Shown here piece by piece: positions 8,323 to 16,850 of a DNA stretch of 64,000 bases; position 1 is the first letter of the stretch; each line of letters starts with the position of its first letter. The position numbers and the translations under genes were made by a program. This DNA is from CAWDBV01 sp963800705 (lineage in GTDB: Bacteria; Actinomycetota; Thermoleophilia; Solirubrobacterales; 70-9): the NCBI GenBank assembly GCA_963800705.1, contig CAWDBV010000005.1:62001-126000 (forward strand), given 5' to 3'. The notes under the pieces were generated by a model that was not told where the DNA came from, did no database searches, and was given only the letters and a program-made list of their open reading frames with translations.

Positions 8323-9186
8323 ATGTACCGAAAGCAGGTTCGACGCCGCCGGGCGGTCCTTCTGCTGCTCGTTGCGGCCTCGCTGATGCTGCTCTCGCTC
8401 TACTACCGCGAGAGCTCGAGCGGCGGCTTGCACCGCGGCGAGGGAATCGTCTCGACCGTGTTCAGCCCGATCACCGAAGGCGCCGACCGCGCCCTCAAGC
8501 CGGTCCGCGACATGATCAACTGGTTCGACGAGACCTTCGAGGCGCGGGGCCAGAACGAGGCATTGCAGTCCGAGGTCTCCGATCTCCGCGAGCGGCTCGC
8601 GATCGCCGAGACCCGGCAGCAGCAGGGCGAGGAGCTCTCGAAGCTCGAGAAGCTGAGCTCGGCTGGGCTCGTCCCCGCCGGGCGCGAGGGAGTCACCTCG
8701 CGGGTGATCAGCCGCTCGCCGACGGTCTGGTACTCGACGGTGACGGTCGACAAGGGCTCGCGCTCCGGCGTGGCGGTCGATGACCCGGTTGTTACCGGCG
8801 ACGGGTTGGCGGGAAGGATCAGCGAGGTGAGCCCGGCGACCGCGAAGGTCACTCTGATCACCGACCACACGAGCGCCGTCGCGGCGCGGGTCGAGCCGGT
8901 CGGCGCGACCGGGGTCGTCGAGCCCCAGGTCGGCGACCCCCGCGACCTGCTGCTCGACTTCGTCGAGAAGGGCGAGGAGATCCAGGAGACCCAGACCGTC
9001 GTCACCGCCGGCTTCTCGACCTCGGACCTGGCCTCGTTGTATCCGCCCGGGATCCCGATCGGCGAGGTGACCGAGTCCTCTCTCGAGGAGCAGCAGGCCT
9101 ACCAGCGCGTCCACCTGAAGCCGTTCGCCGACCTCCGCGACATGGAGTTCGTCCAGGTGCTCGTCCAGTCCGGAGGCCGAGAGTGA
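8323..9186 (+). CDS. mreC: Rod shape-determining protein MreC
   Basis: Bitopic elongasome scaffold. It has a cytoplasmic Arg-rich start, one transmembrane helix (about 11-28), a coiled coil (about 70-110, LQSEVSDLRERLAIAETRQQQ) and the periplasmic beta-barrel domain with VISRSPTVWYSTVTVDKG, GVAVDDPVVTGDGLAGRI and a DLRDMEFVQVL C-terminus. It has 287 residues, as usual. TAACTT lies 10 nt before the ATG, so a promoter here for the whole mreCD-mrdA-rodA run is likely. Its stop overlaps mreD by 4 nt (GTGA). Confidence 0.95.
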   Translation: MYRKQVRRRRAVLLLLVAASLMLLSLYYRESSSGGLHRGEGIVSTVFSPITEGADRALKPVRDMINWFDETFEARGQNEALQSEVSDLRERLAIAETRQQQGEELSKLEKLSSAGLVPAGREGVTSRVISRSPTVWYSTVTVDKGSRSGVAVDDPVVTGDGLAGRISEVSPATAKVTLITDHTSAVAARVEPVGATGVVEPQVGDPRDLLLDFVEKGEEIQETQTVVTAGFSTSDLASLYPPGIPIGEVTESSLEEQQAYQRVHLKPFADLRDMEFVQVLVQSGGRE

Positions 9187-9767
9187 TCCTTGCGCCGCAG
9201 ATCGTGCTTCGCCTCGTGCTGCTCGGCATCTTCGCGGCGATCCTGCAGCTCTCCTTCTTCGGCAAGCTGAGCGTGCTCGGCGCGAGCCCCGACTTCGCGG
9301 TCCTGGTCGTGCTGTCGCTGGCGCTGCTCGGCGGCAGCCTCACCGGCGCGGTGGCGGGCTTCTCGATTGGCCTGCTGATCGACTGCCTGCTCCTGCAGAC
9401 GACCGGCGCTTCCGCGCTGACCCTGCTGATGGTCGGCTACGTCGCCGGCCGCTACCGCGAGAACGTCGGCCTGCCAACCCGCGGCGCCACCGCGCTGCTC
9501 GGCGGCGGGATGACGCTGCTCGCGGCGCTCTTCTTCGGCTTCCTGCAGGTGATGATCGGGGTCGAGTCCGCGGTCAGCCCGCTTATCGTCCGTGACATCA
9601 TCGTCGTCAGCGCAATGGGGATGGCGTTCGCGGTTCCGGTTTTCTGGCTCGTCCGCCGCGTCCTGCGCCCGGCGCTGATCGACGACGTGCCCCGCTCCTC
9701 GCGCCCGCTGACCCCCAACCGCGCTGCCCGCCCGGCGCGGAGCCGCACCCCCGTCCACATCCCCTGA
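9183..9767 (+). CDS. mreD: Rod shape-determining protein MreD
   Basis: Small polytopic partner of MreC in cell elongation. The 194 residues contain about five hydrophobic helices (LVLLGIFAAILQLSFFGKL, FAVLVVLSLALLGGSLTGAV, LTLLMVGYVAGRY and others) and the family's acidic helix GLLIDCLLL. It starts at GTG inside the end of mreC. A basic Pro/Arg C-terminal extension (about 25 residues) follows the last helix. Confidence 0.92.
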   Translation: MILAPQIVLRLVLLGIFAAILQLSFFGKLSVLGASPDFAVLVVLSLALLGGSLTGAVAGFSIGLLIDCLLLQTTGASALTLLMVGYVAGRYRENVGLPTRGATALLGGGMTLLAALFFGFLQVMIGVESAVSPLIVRDIIVVSAMGMAFAVPVFWLVRRVLRPALIDDVPRSSRPLTPNRAARPARSRTPVHIP

Positions 9768-9770
9768 CCC

Positions 9771-11699
9771 ATGTTCCGGCTCAACGAAGACCGCGAAGTC
9801 CCACGCCCGCGCACGCGGCTCTCGGTGAGGATCACGATTCTCGGCGGGTTGGCCGTCGTGCTGGTCGGGATCATCTTCTTCCGGCTCTGGTACCTGCAGG
9901 TGCTTTCCGGCGACCAGTACCTCGCCAAGGCGCGCGATAACCAGATCCGCGAGTACCGCGACCAGGGGCCGCGCGGCGAGATTCTCGACCGCGATGGCGA
10001 CGTGCTTGTCGGCAACCAGCTCGGGATGGCGCTGCGGATCGAGCCCAAGGACCTGTTCAGCGATCCGGTCGAGCGCCGCGACGAGATCAACCGGCTCGGC
10101 GCGGCGATGGGACTCGAGCCGAACGCGATCCGCGGCGCGCTCAAGGTCGCCGCCGAGCGCGAGCCGGGCAGCCGGGTGACGCTTACCAGGGAGCTGGCCC
10201 CCGAGCAGATCTACTACCTGCGCGAGCACCAGGCCAGCTTTCCCGGCGTGCTGATTCAGCGCGTCTTCGTGCGCCGCTACGAGCAGGAGATGCTCGCCGC
10301 GCACCTGTTCGGCAGCACCGGCGAGGTGACCGAGGAGCAGCTCACCGAGCCGCGCTACTCGGGACTCGGGCTCGGCGATGTGGTCGGCCAGTCGGGGATC
10401 GAGTACGAGTACGACCGCTTCCTGCGCGGGCGCCCCGGCACGACCAAGGTCCAGGTCGATGCCTTCGGTCGCCCGAAGGCGCCGGCCGAGATCGACCCGG
10501 CGGAGCCGGGAGACAACGTCAGGCTGACGATCGACGAGAGCGTGCAGGCGACCGGCGAGGCCGCGCTCGGCTCCTGGGGGCTCCCGGGCGCCTTTGTCGC
10601 CATGGACATCCACAACGGCGAGATCATCGCGATGGGCTCGCGGCCGACCTTCGACCCGGCGGTGTTCACGAAGCCGATCACGCCGAAGCAGTACAAGGCG
10701 CTCACCGACCGAAAGCAGGGGGCGCCGCTCGAGAACCGCGCCATCCGCGGCGCCTACCCGACCGGATCGGTTTTCAAGCCGATCACCGCGGCGGCGGCGC
10801 TCGAGGACGGCCTGATCACCCCCGAGACGACCGTGGTCGACAACGGCGTGCTGAAGCTCGACGTGCTCGAGTTCAAGAACGCCGGCGAAGCGGTCTACGG
10901 CCCGCTCAACATGACCAGCGCGCTGAAGCTCTCCTCCGACGTCTTCTTCTACAAGCTCGGGGTGGAGGCGCCGACCAAGGCCGACGGCGGGCTGATCCAG
11001 GACTGGGCCGCCGACCTCGGGCTCGGCAGCCCGACAGGCATCGACCTCCCCGACGAGGCGCCGGGGCTGATCCCGACACCGGCGTGGCGCAACCGGCTCT
11101 ACAGGGACGGGCTCACCGACCGCCCCTGGACGCTCGGCGACAACGTCAACTTCGCCGTCGGCCAGGGCGACCTGCAGGCCGACCCGCTGCAGATGGCGGT
11201 CGTCTACGCGGCGATCGCCAACGGCGGCCAGGTGCTGCGCCCGCATCTCGTCGAGCGGGTCGAGGAGGTCAGCGGCCGCGTCCTCCAGGAGGTCAACCCG
11301 GAGCCCCGCCGCCAGATCGAGATCTCCGAGTCGACCCGGACGACGATCCTCGAAGGCCTGCGCCAAGCGGCGATGGAGAACCCCGGCACCTCCTACAAGG
11401 TGTTCGGCAACTTCCCGGTCCAGATCGCCGGCAAGACCGGCACGGCCGAGCGGGCCCCGCACGCCGACCAGGCCTGGTACGTGGCGCTGGCCCCGGCAGA
11501 CAACCCGCGGATCGTCGTCGCGGCGACGATCGAGGAGGGCGGCTTCGGCGCCGACACCGCGGCCCCGACCGTGATGCAGATCCTCGCCGACTACCTGAAC
11601 GTCGAGCCGGGCCTGCCGCCCGCCGACGCGATCGACCTCACCAAGCCGCCGGAGGAGGGCGCATCCGGCACGCCGGCTGGCGTCCCGCCGCCCGAATAG
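9771..11699 (+). CDS. mrdA: Penicillin-binding protein 2 (elongation transpeptidase)
   Basis: Class B monofunctional DD-transpeptidase that partners RodA. It has an N-terminal cytoplasmic stretch, one transmembrane helix (about 25-45), a pedestal domain with DQGPRGEILDRDGDVL, and the transpeptidase domain with TGSVFKPI (nucleophile Ser near 333), LSSDVFF as the SxN-equivalent motif, and AGKTGTAER (KTG near 555). At 642 residues it has family length. The spacing to mreD and rodA is 3 nt on either side, so the block is one operon. Confidence 0.95.
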   Translation: MFRLNEDREVPRPRTRLSVRITILGGLAVVLVGIIFFRLWYLQVLSGDQYLAKARDNQIREYRDQGPRGEILDRDGDVLVGNQLGMALRIEPKDLFSDPVERRDEINRLGAAMGLEPNAIRGALKVAAEREPGSRVTLTRELAPEQIYYLREHQASFPGVLIQRVFVRRYEQEMLAAHLFGSTGEVTEEQLTEPRYSGLGLGDVVGQSGIEYEYDRFLRGRPGTTKVQVDAFGRPKAPAEIDPAEPGDNVRLTIDESVQATGEAALGSWGLPGAFVAMDIHNGEIIAMGSRPTFDPAVFTKPITPKQYKALTDRKQGAPLENRAIRGAYPTGSVFKPITAAAALEDGLITPETTVVDNGVLKLDVLEFKNAGEAVYGPLNMTSALKLSSDVFFYKLGVEAPTKADGGLIQDWAADLGLGSPTGIDLPDEAPGLIPTPAWRNRLYRDGLTDRPWTLGDNVNFAVGQGDLQADPLQMAVVYAAIANGGQVLRPHLVERVEEVSGRVLQEVNPEPRRQIEISESTRTTILEGLRQAAMENPGTSYKVFGNFPVQIAGKTGTAERAPHADQAWYVALAPADNPRIVVAATIEEGGFGADTAAPTVMQILADYLNVEPGLPPADAIDLTKPPEEGASGTPAGVPPPE

Positions 11700-11702
11700 G
11701 CG

Positions 11703-12911
11703 ATGGCGACCGCGAGAACAACCGTCCGCACCCGGCCGCGCCCGCCGCGCCCGGGCAGCGCCGTGCTAACCGGGCTCAACATTCCGTACATGGACGGCGT
11801 GCTGATGTTGAGCGCGCTCGGGCTGATCGGGTTCAGCATCTTCACGCTCGCCACCGCGACGACCACCGACGTCGAGGGCCAGCCGCTCTACTTCGTAGTC
11901 CGCCAGAGCGCCTACGCGATCGTCGGCCTGGTGCTGATGTTCGCCGTCGCCCGGGTCGACTACACGCGCTTCCGCGAGCTCCGGGTCGGGATCTACTCGA
12001 TGATGGTCTTCGGGATCAGCTTCGTGCTCCTGTTCGGCGCCGCCGCGCGCGGATCGCGTCGCCGGATCGAGCTCCCTTACTTCGGATTCCAGCCCTCTGA
12101 GTTCGGCAAGGTGCTGCTGATCGTCGTCCTGGCGGCTTTCGTGATCGAGCGCGTTCGCCGCGGCGAGGATTGGCAAAAGACGATCCGGATCCTCGCCCTC
12201 GGCCTGTTCCCCGCGGCGCTCGTCTTCGCCCAGCCCGACCTCGGCACCGCGCTCGTCTTTGCCGCGATCACGCTCGTCTGCCTGTTCATCTCAGGCGTCA
12301 ATTGGAGGCACTTCGCCGCGATAGGCGGCGTGGCCGCTATCCTGGCTGTACTTGCTTTAGTGGTGGCGCCGGCAGCGGGCGTGCCGCTCCTCCGGGACTA
12401 CCAGAAGGAGCGCCTCACAAGCTTCCTGCACCCCAGTGATGATCCGAGTGATTCGAGCTATCAGACCAATCAAGCGCTTATCGCCGTCGGCTCCGGTGGC
12501 AAGACCGGCCGCGGCGACCAGTCGACCCAGACAGAACTCGATTTCCTGCCTGAGCGACACACCGACTTCATCTTCGCCGTTATCGGCGAGCGCTTCGGAT
12601 TTCTCGGAGCCGCATTCATTCTGTCCCTCTACGCCCTGCTGATCTGGCGGGCGCTGCGAATCATGACTCTCTCGAAGAACTTGTACGGAACACTGATCGC
12701 CGGCGGTATCGCCGCGATGATCACGTTCCAGGTGTTCGTCAATGTTGGCGTCAACATCGGAATCATGCCGGTCACCGGCATCACCCTGCCCCTCGTCTCG
12801 TACGGGGGATCCTCGGTGCTTGCCACGTTCATCGCGATCGGACTCTTACAGAGCATTCATGTGCAGTCGCAGCTCAGCCCCCGCAGTCGGGCACGACCGC
12901 AATTGAGCTGA
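11703..12911 (+). CDS. rodA: RodA-type SEDS peptidoglycan glycosyltransferase
   Basis: Polymerises lipid II with PBP2 during elongation. This is a 402-residue polytopic SEDS protein with QPSEFGKVLLIVVLA, AQPDLGTALVF, ERLTSFLHP, ERHTDFIFAVIGERFGFLG and PLVSYGGSSVLATFIAIGLLQSI, all canonical. The position directly after mrdA identifies it as RodA rather than FtsW. It ends before rng with a 75-nt gap. Confidence 0.95.
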   Translation: MATARTTVRTRPRPPRPGSAVLTGLNIPYMDGVLMLSALGLIGFSIFTLATATTTDVEGQPLYFVVRQSAYAIVGLVLMFAVARVDYTRFRELRVGIYSMMVFGISFVLLFGAAARGSRRRIELPYFGFQPSEFGKVLLIVVLAAFVIERVRRGEDWQKTIRILALGLFPAALVFAQPDLGTALVFAAITLVCLFISGVNWRHFAAIGGVAAILAVLALVVAPAAGVPLLRDYQKERLTSFLHPSDDPSDSSYQTNQALIAVGSGGKTGRGDQSTQTELDFLPERHTDFIFAVIGERFGFLGAAFILSLYALLIWRALRIMTLSKNLYGTLIAGGIAAMITFQVFVNVGVNIGIMPVTGITLPLVSYGGSSVLATFIAIGLLQSIHVQSQLSPRSRARPQLS

Positions 12912-12986
12912 GCACCTTGCGCGCGAGACAAGCGGAAATGACCCGCGGAGCTCCGCGCGCTCAGTGCTGCATTGGAAAGGAAAAAC

Positions 12987-14885
12987 ATGAAGAAGAACAT
13001 CCTCGTCAGCGTGGATCCGGGCGAGACCCGGGTCGCTGTGCTGGAGGGAAAAGGGAAGCCCTCGAGGCTCTCGAACGAAAAGTCCGGTGGCAAGGGCCGC
13101 GGGACCAAGGAGAAGGACAACGGCTGGAAGGCGGCTGAGCTCTATGTAGAGCGGCGCGGCCGCAAGTCGATTGTCGGAAACATCTACAAGGGCCGGGTCG
13201 ACAACGTGCTTCCCGGCATGGAGGCCGCATTCGTCGACATTGGTCTGGAGCGCAACGGCTTCCTGCACGTCGACGAGATCGTCCTTCCGGGTGGTGAGGC
13301 GGCTCCGAAGCGGGGCCGCGGACGCGGGAGGCGAATCGACGAGCTGATCTCCTCAGGACAGGAGATCCTCGTCCAGGCTGTCAAGGACCCGCTGAAGACG
13401 AAGGGAGCGCGGCTCTCGATGCAGCTCTCGATCGCCGGGCGCTACCTCGTCTACATGCCCGAGGGCGACGGGATCGGGGTCTCGAAGAGGCTCCCCGACT
13501 CCGAGCGCCAGCGGCTCCGCAAGCTGCTCGACAACATCGACTACGGCGGGGGCGGCGTCATCGTGCGCACCGCCGCGCACGGCGCCAAGAAGACCGATTT
13601 CGAGCGCGAGGTCGGTTATCTGCACAAGCTCGCCGAGGTCGTCGAACGCCGGGCCAAGGACGCTCCGGCCGGCGCCACCGTCTTCCAGGAGGCCGACCTC
13701 TCGATCCGCGTTCTCCGCGACGTGCTCGCGAGCGAGTTCGAGGGCGCGATCCTCGACGACCAGAAGCAGTACGACCGCCTCACCGGGTTCCTGCAGCGGA
13801 CGGCCCCCGAGCTCGTCGACAGCGTCGAGCTCTACAAGGAAGACAAGCGGCTGTTCGAAGCCTGGGACCTCGAGAAGGCGTTCGACTCGGTCCTCGATCG
13901 AAGGGTCGACCTGCCCTCCGGCGGTTACCTGATGATCGACTACGCGGAAGCACTGACGGTGATCGACGTCAACACCGGCAGCTTTACCGGCCGCGGCAAG
14001 GGCCGGCTCGAGGACACAATCACCAGGGTCAACGTCGAGGCCGCCGAGGAGGCGGTGCGCCAGCTGCGCATGCGCGACATCGGCGGCATCATCGTCATCG
14101 ACTTCATCGACATGGCGCGGGCCAAGAACCGCGACCAGGTGCTGAAGACGCTGCGCAAGTCGCTCGACGAGGACCGCACGAAGAGCTATGTGGTCGAGGT
14201 TTCCCCGCTCGGGCTCGTCGAGATGACGCGCCAGAACGTCACCGACGGCGTCCGCGAGATCCTCACCAAGCGCTGCCCGACCTGCGACGGCGAAGGCGTC
14301 GTCTCCTCTGAGGAGACGGTCGCGATCCAGATCGTCCGCAAGCTGCGCGACGTGGTTGCCGAACAGCCGAAGCCGGAGGCCTATCTGGTCCGGGTCAACC
14401 CGAAGGTGGCCGCGCAGCTGCTGGACCCCGAGCATGGCCTCGACGCGCTCGAGGACGAGACCGGCAAGCAGTTCCACTTCGAGGGAGGGTCGGCGCTGCC
14501 GCTCGACACCTTCGACGTGGTCGAGACCGGGACCCGCGAGGAGATCGAGCAGCGCGCACTGCCGTTCCAGGTCGGCGACGAGGTGCTGGTCAAGATCGAG
14601 GAACCGCACATGTACAACGTCGACGACGCGGTCGCGCGCATCGACACCTACATCATCAGCGTCACCGGCGGCGGAACCCACATCGGCGAGCAGCGGCTGG
14701 TGCGGATCGAGGGCGTCGAACGGTCCACGGCCACGGCCTCGCTGCTCGGCGGCGGCGATGGTGCCGCGGGCGAAGCGGGTGAGGAAGCCGCAGACGAGCA
14801 GCTAGAATCCGGCGGCTCTCGCAGGCGTCGCCGCCGTGGCCGCAGAGGTGGCCGCGGCCGTACGGCGGCCGCGAGCAAGGACTGA
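12987..14885 (+). CDS. rng: Ribonuclease E/G family endoribonuclease
   Basis: Single-strand endoribonuclease for rRNA maturation and mRNA decay. The S1 domain with the insert typical of actinobacterial proteins covers about 30-140 (GNIYKGRVDNVLPGMEAAFVDIG). The catalytic DNase I-like domain has VIDVNTGSF (about 325) and VIDFIDMARAKN (about 368), which supply the Mg-binding aspartates. The Zn-link CPTCDGEG lies near 429. The C-terminus is Arg/Gly-rich. A TTG at 12972 is in frame, but GGAAAGG followed by AAAAAC places the start at ATG 12987 (MKKNILVSVD). The rng-rplU-rpmA-obg order is conserved in Actinobacteria. Confidence 0.93.
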   Translation: MKKNILVSVDPGETRVAVLEGKGKPSRLSNEKSGGKGRGTKEKDNGWKAAELYVERRGRKSIVGNIYKGRVDNVLPGMEAAFVDIGLERNGFLHVDEIVLPGGEAAPKRGRGRGRRIDELISSGQEILVQAVKDPLKTKGARLSMQLSIAGRYLVYMPEGDGIGVSKRLPDSERQRLRKLLDNIDYGGGGVIVRTAAHGAKKTDFEREVGYLHKLAEVVERRAKDAPAGATVFQEADLSIRVLRDVLASEFEGAILDDQKQYDRLTGFLQRTAPELVDSVELYKEDKRLFEAWDLEKAFDSVLDRRVDLPSGGYLMIDYAEALTVIDVNTGSFTGRGKGRLEDTITRVNVEAAEEAVRQLRMRDIGGIIVIDFIDMARAKNRDQVLKTLRKSLDEDRTKSYVVEVSPLGLVEMTRQNVTDGVREILTKRCPTCDGEGVVSSEETVAIQIVRKLRDVVAEQPKPEAYLVRVNPKVAAQLLDPEHGLDALEDETGKQFHFEGGSALPLDTFDVVETGTREEIEQRALPFQVGDEVLVKIEEPHMYNVDDAVARIDTYIISVTGGGTHIGEQRLVRIEGVERSTATASLLGGGDGAAGEAGEEAADEQLESGGSRRRRRRGRRGGRGRTAAASKD

Positions 14886-14917
14886 CACCGAGACGAGGAG
14901 CGACGTAGGTAACACAC

Positions 14918-15283
14918 ATGTACGCCGTAGTCGAAACAGGTGGCAAGCAGTACCGGGTCGAGAAGGGCGATGCCCTGCTCGTTGACCGCCTGCCCGCGAA
15001 GGAGGGCGACGCGGTCGACCTGCGCGCGGTCGCGTTCAGCGACAAGGAGATGGTGCTCGACGCCGACAAACTCGCCAAGGTGAGCGTCAAGGCGAAGGTA
15101 GCCGAGCACGTCAAGGGCCCGAAGCTGAAGGTGTTCAAGTACAAGGCGAAGAAGGGCTACCGCCGCACCCGCGGCCACCGCTCCGAGCTCACGAAGCTCG
15201 AGGTGACCGACATCAAGGCGTCGGGCGGCGGCGGCACGGCGAAGAAGGCGGCACCGAAGAAGGAGGCCGGAGATGGCTCATAA
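14918..15283 (+). CDS. rplU: 50S ribosomal protein L21
   Basis: MYAVVETGGKQYRVEKGD at the start and KKGYRRTRGHR near residue 80 are L21 hallmarks. The 121 residues include an Ala/Lys/Gly extension of about 20 residues at the C-terminus. The 32-nt gap from rng holds GAGGAG about 20 nt upstream of the ATG. The 3' end overlaps rpmA by 11 nt. Confidence 0.97.
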   Translation: MYAVVETGGKQYRVEKGDALLVDRLPAKEGDAVDLRAVAFSDKEMVLDADKLAKVSVKAKVAEHVKGPKLKVFKYKAKKGYRRTRGHRSELTKLEVTDIKASGGGGTAKKAAPKKEAGDGS

Positions 15284-15524
15284 GAAGGGACTCGGATCGA
15301 GCCGCAACGGCCGCGATTCGAACCCCAAGTTCCTCGGCGTCAAGGTGTTCAGCGGCCAGAAGGTCAACGGCGGCGAGATCATCGTTCGCCAGCGCGGCAC
15401 CCGCTTCCGCCCCGGCGCCGGCGTCGACATCGGCCGCGACCACACGATCTTCGCCACCCGCCCCGGCGTAGTCGAGTTCAAGCCCGGCCGCAAGGGCCGG
15501 GTCATCTCCGTCGTCGACAGCTAA
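15273..15524 (+). CDS. rpmA: 50S ribosomal protein L27
   Basis: MAHKKGLGSSRNGRDSNPK is the conserved N-terminal tail that reaches the peptidyl-transferase centre, and no Firmicutes-type cleavable pre-sequence is present. The 83 residues are standard. GGAG lies just upstream of the ATG within the overlapping rplU end. Confidence 0.98.
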   Translation: MAHKKGLGSSRNGRDSNPKFLGVKVFSGQKVNGGEIIVRQRGTRFRPGAGVDIGRDHTIFATRPGVVEFKPGRKGRVISVVDS

Positions 15525-15530
15525 GCCCGC

Positions 15531-16826
15531 TTGACGCTCTTCGACCGGGCGCGCATCTACGTCGAAGGCGGGCGTGGCGGCGACGGCTCGGTCAGCTTCC
15601 GCCGTGAGGCGCACGTGCCGCGCGGCGGCCCCGACGGCGGCGACGGGGGCCGCGGCGGCGACGTCGTCCTGGTCTGCGATTCCGGGCGCCGCGACCTCGC
15701 CGCGCTGGGGCGAAAGCGCCACTTCCGCGGCAAGCGCGGCGGCCACGGCAGGGGCGCCCGCAAGCACGGCGCCCGCGGCGAGGACCTCGAGCTCCAGGTG
15801 CCGCCGGGGACGGTGGCCGAGGGCCTCGACGGCGAGGCGATCGAGCTGCTCGCCGAGGGCCAGCGCGCGGTGGTCGCGAGCGGCGGCTCCGGCGGGCACG
15901 GCAACAAGCGCTTCGCCGGTCCGACCCGGCAGGCGCCGCACTTCGCCGAGAACGGCCTGAACGGCGAGTCGGGATGGATCGAGCTGCGGCTGAAGCTGCT
16001 CGCCGACGCGGGGCTGATCGGGCAGCCGAACGCGGGCAAGTCCTCGCTGCTGGCGCGCCTCACCGCGGCCAAGCCGAAGGTCGGCGACTACCCGTTCACG
16101 ACGGTCGAGCCGGCGCTCGGCACGATCGAGGCCGACGAGCGCCAGGTCGTGATCGCCGACATCCCGGGGCTGATCGAGGGCGCCGCGGGAGGCGCCGGTC
16201 TCGGCCACGACTTCCTCGCCCACATCGAGCGCTGCCGCCTGCTCGTCCACCTTCTCGACGTCGAGCCGCCCGAGGGCGATCCCGTCAGCGCATACGAGCA
16301 GGTCCGCTCTGAGCTCGGCTCCTACGGTGCCGGGCTCGACGAGCTGCCCGAGATCGTCGTGCTCTCGAAGATCGACCTGGTGACGGCGCCGCGGGCCGCG
16401 AAGCTGCTCGACGAATGGCGCGAGCGGCTCGGCGATCGCGCTGTCGCCGTGCTCGGCGTCTCCTCGGCGACCGGCGCCGGGCTCGACGAGCTGCGCGAGG
16501 CGATCGTGCGGCGGCTGCCCGACGCGGGGCCGCCGGAGCCGGCGGCCGCGCCCGATGGCGGGTTCGAGGCCGAGCACCGGGTCTACCGCCCCGGTGAGGA
16601 GGAGGGCTTCGAGGTCTCGAAGCAGGGAGAGGGGAGCTACCGGGTGACCGGCCGCGGGATCGAGCTGCTCGTCGCCCGCCACGACCTCACCAACACCGAA
16701 GCGCTCGCCTACCTCGAGCAGCGGCTGAAGGAGATCGGCGTGATCGCCGAGCTCGAGAAGGCCGGCTTCGAGCCCGGCGACGAGGTCGAGGTCGGCGAGC
16801 TCGCCTTCGAGCTTCGACCCCAGTAG
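15531..16826 (+). CDS. obg: GTPase Obg/CgtA
   Basis: Ribosome-associated GTPase for 50S assembly. The glycine-rich Obg fold occupies about 1-155 (VEGGRGGDGSVSFRREAHVP). The G domain has GQPNAGKSSLL (about 163), DIPGLIEGAAGG, SKIDLV and VSSATGAGLDEL. The C-terminal OCT domain (about 345-425) is present, as in actinobacterial Obg. It starts at TTG, 6 nt after rpmA. The expected next genes proB and proA are displaced by several kilobases. Confidence 0.96.
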   Translation: MTLFDRARIYVEGGRGGDGSVSFRREAHVPRGGPDGGDGGRGGDVVLVCDSGRRDLAALGRKRHFRGKRGGHGRGARKHGARGEDLELQVPPGTVAEGLDGEAIELLAEGQRAVVASGGSGGHGNKRFAGPTRQAPHFAENGLNGESGWIELRLKLLADAGLIGQPNAGKSSLLARLTAAKPKVGDYPFTTVEPALGTIEADERQVVIADIPGLIEGAAGGAGLGHDFLAHIERCRLLVHLLDVEPPEGDPVSAYEQVRSELGSYGAGLDELPEIVVLSKIDLVTAPRAAKLLDEWRERLGDRAVAVLGVSSATGAGLDELREAIVRRLPDAGPPEPAAAPDGGFEAEHRVYRPGEEEGFEVSKQGEGSYRVTGRGIELLVARHDLTNTEALAYLEQRLKEIGVIAELEKAGFEPGDEVEVGELAFELRPQ

Positions 16827-16837
16827 CCGCTACTGGG

Positions 16838-16843
16838 TAAAGT
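16838..16843 (+). promoter_or_regulatory. Candidate -10 box (TAAAGT) for the ceramidase-like gene
   Basis: TAAAGT lies 7 nt before the GTG at 16851, only 11 nt after the obg stop, suggesting a leaderless transcript that restarts here rather than read-through alone. Confidence 0.4.
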
Positions 16844-16850
16844 TGGCGGC

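Noticed and set aside
9099..11462. Antisense open frame of about 787 codons opposite mreD and mrdA
   Set aside because: Runs across two well-supported genes in the opposite sense, low-complexity Arg/Asp/Glu sequence, no family features.
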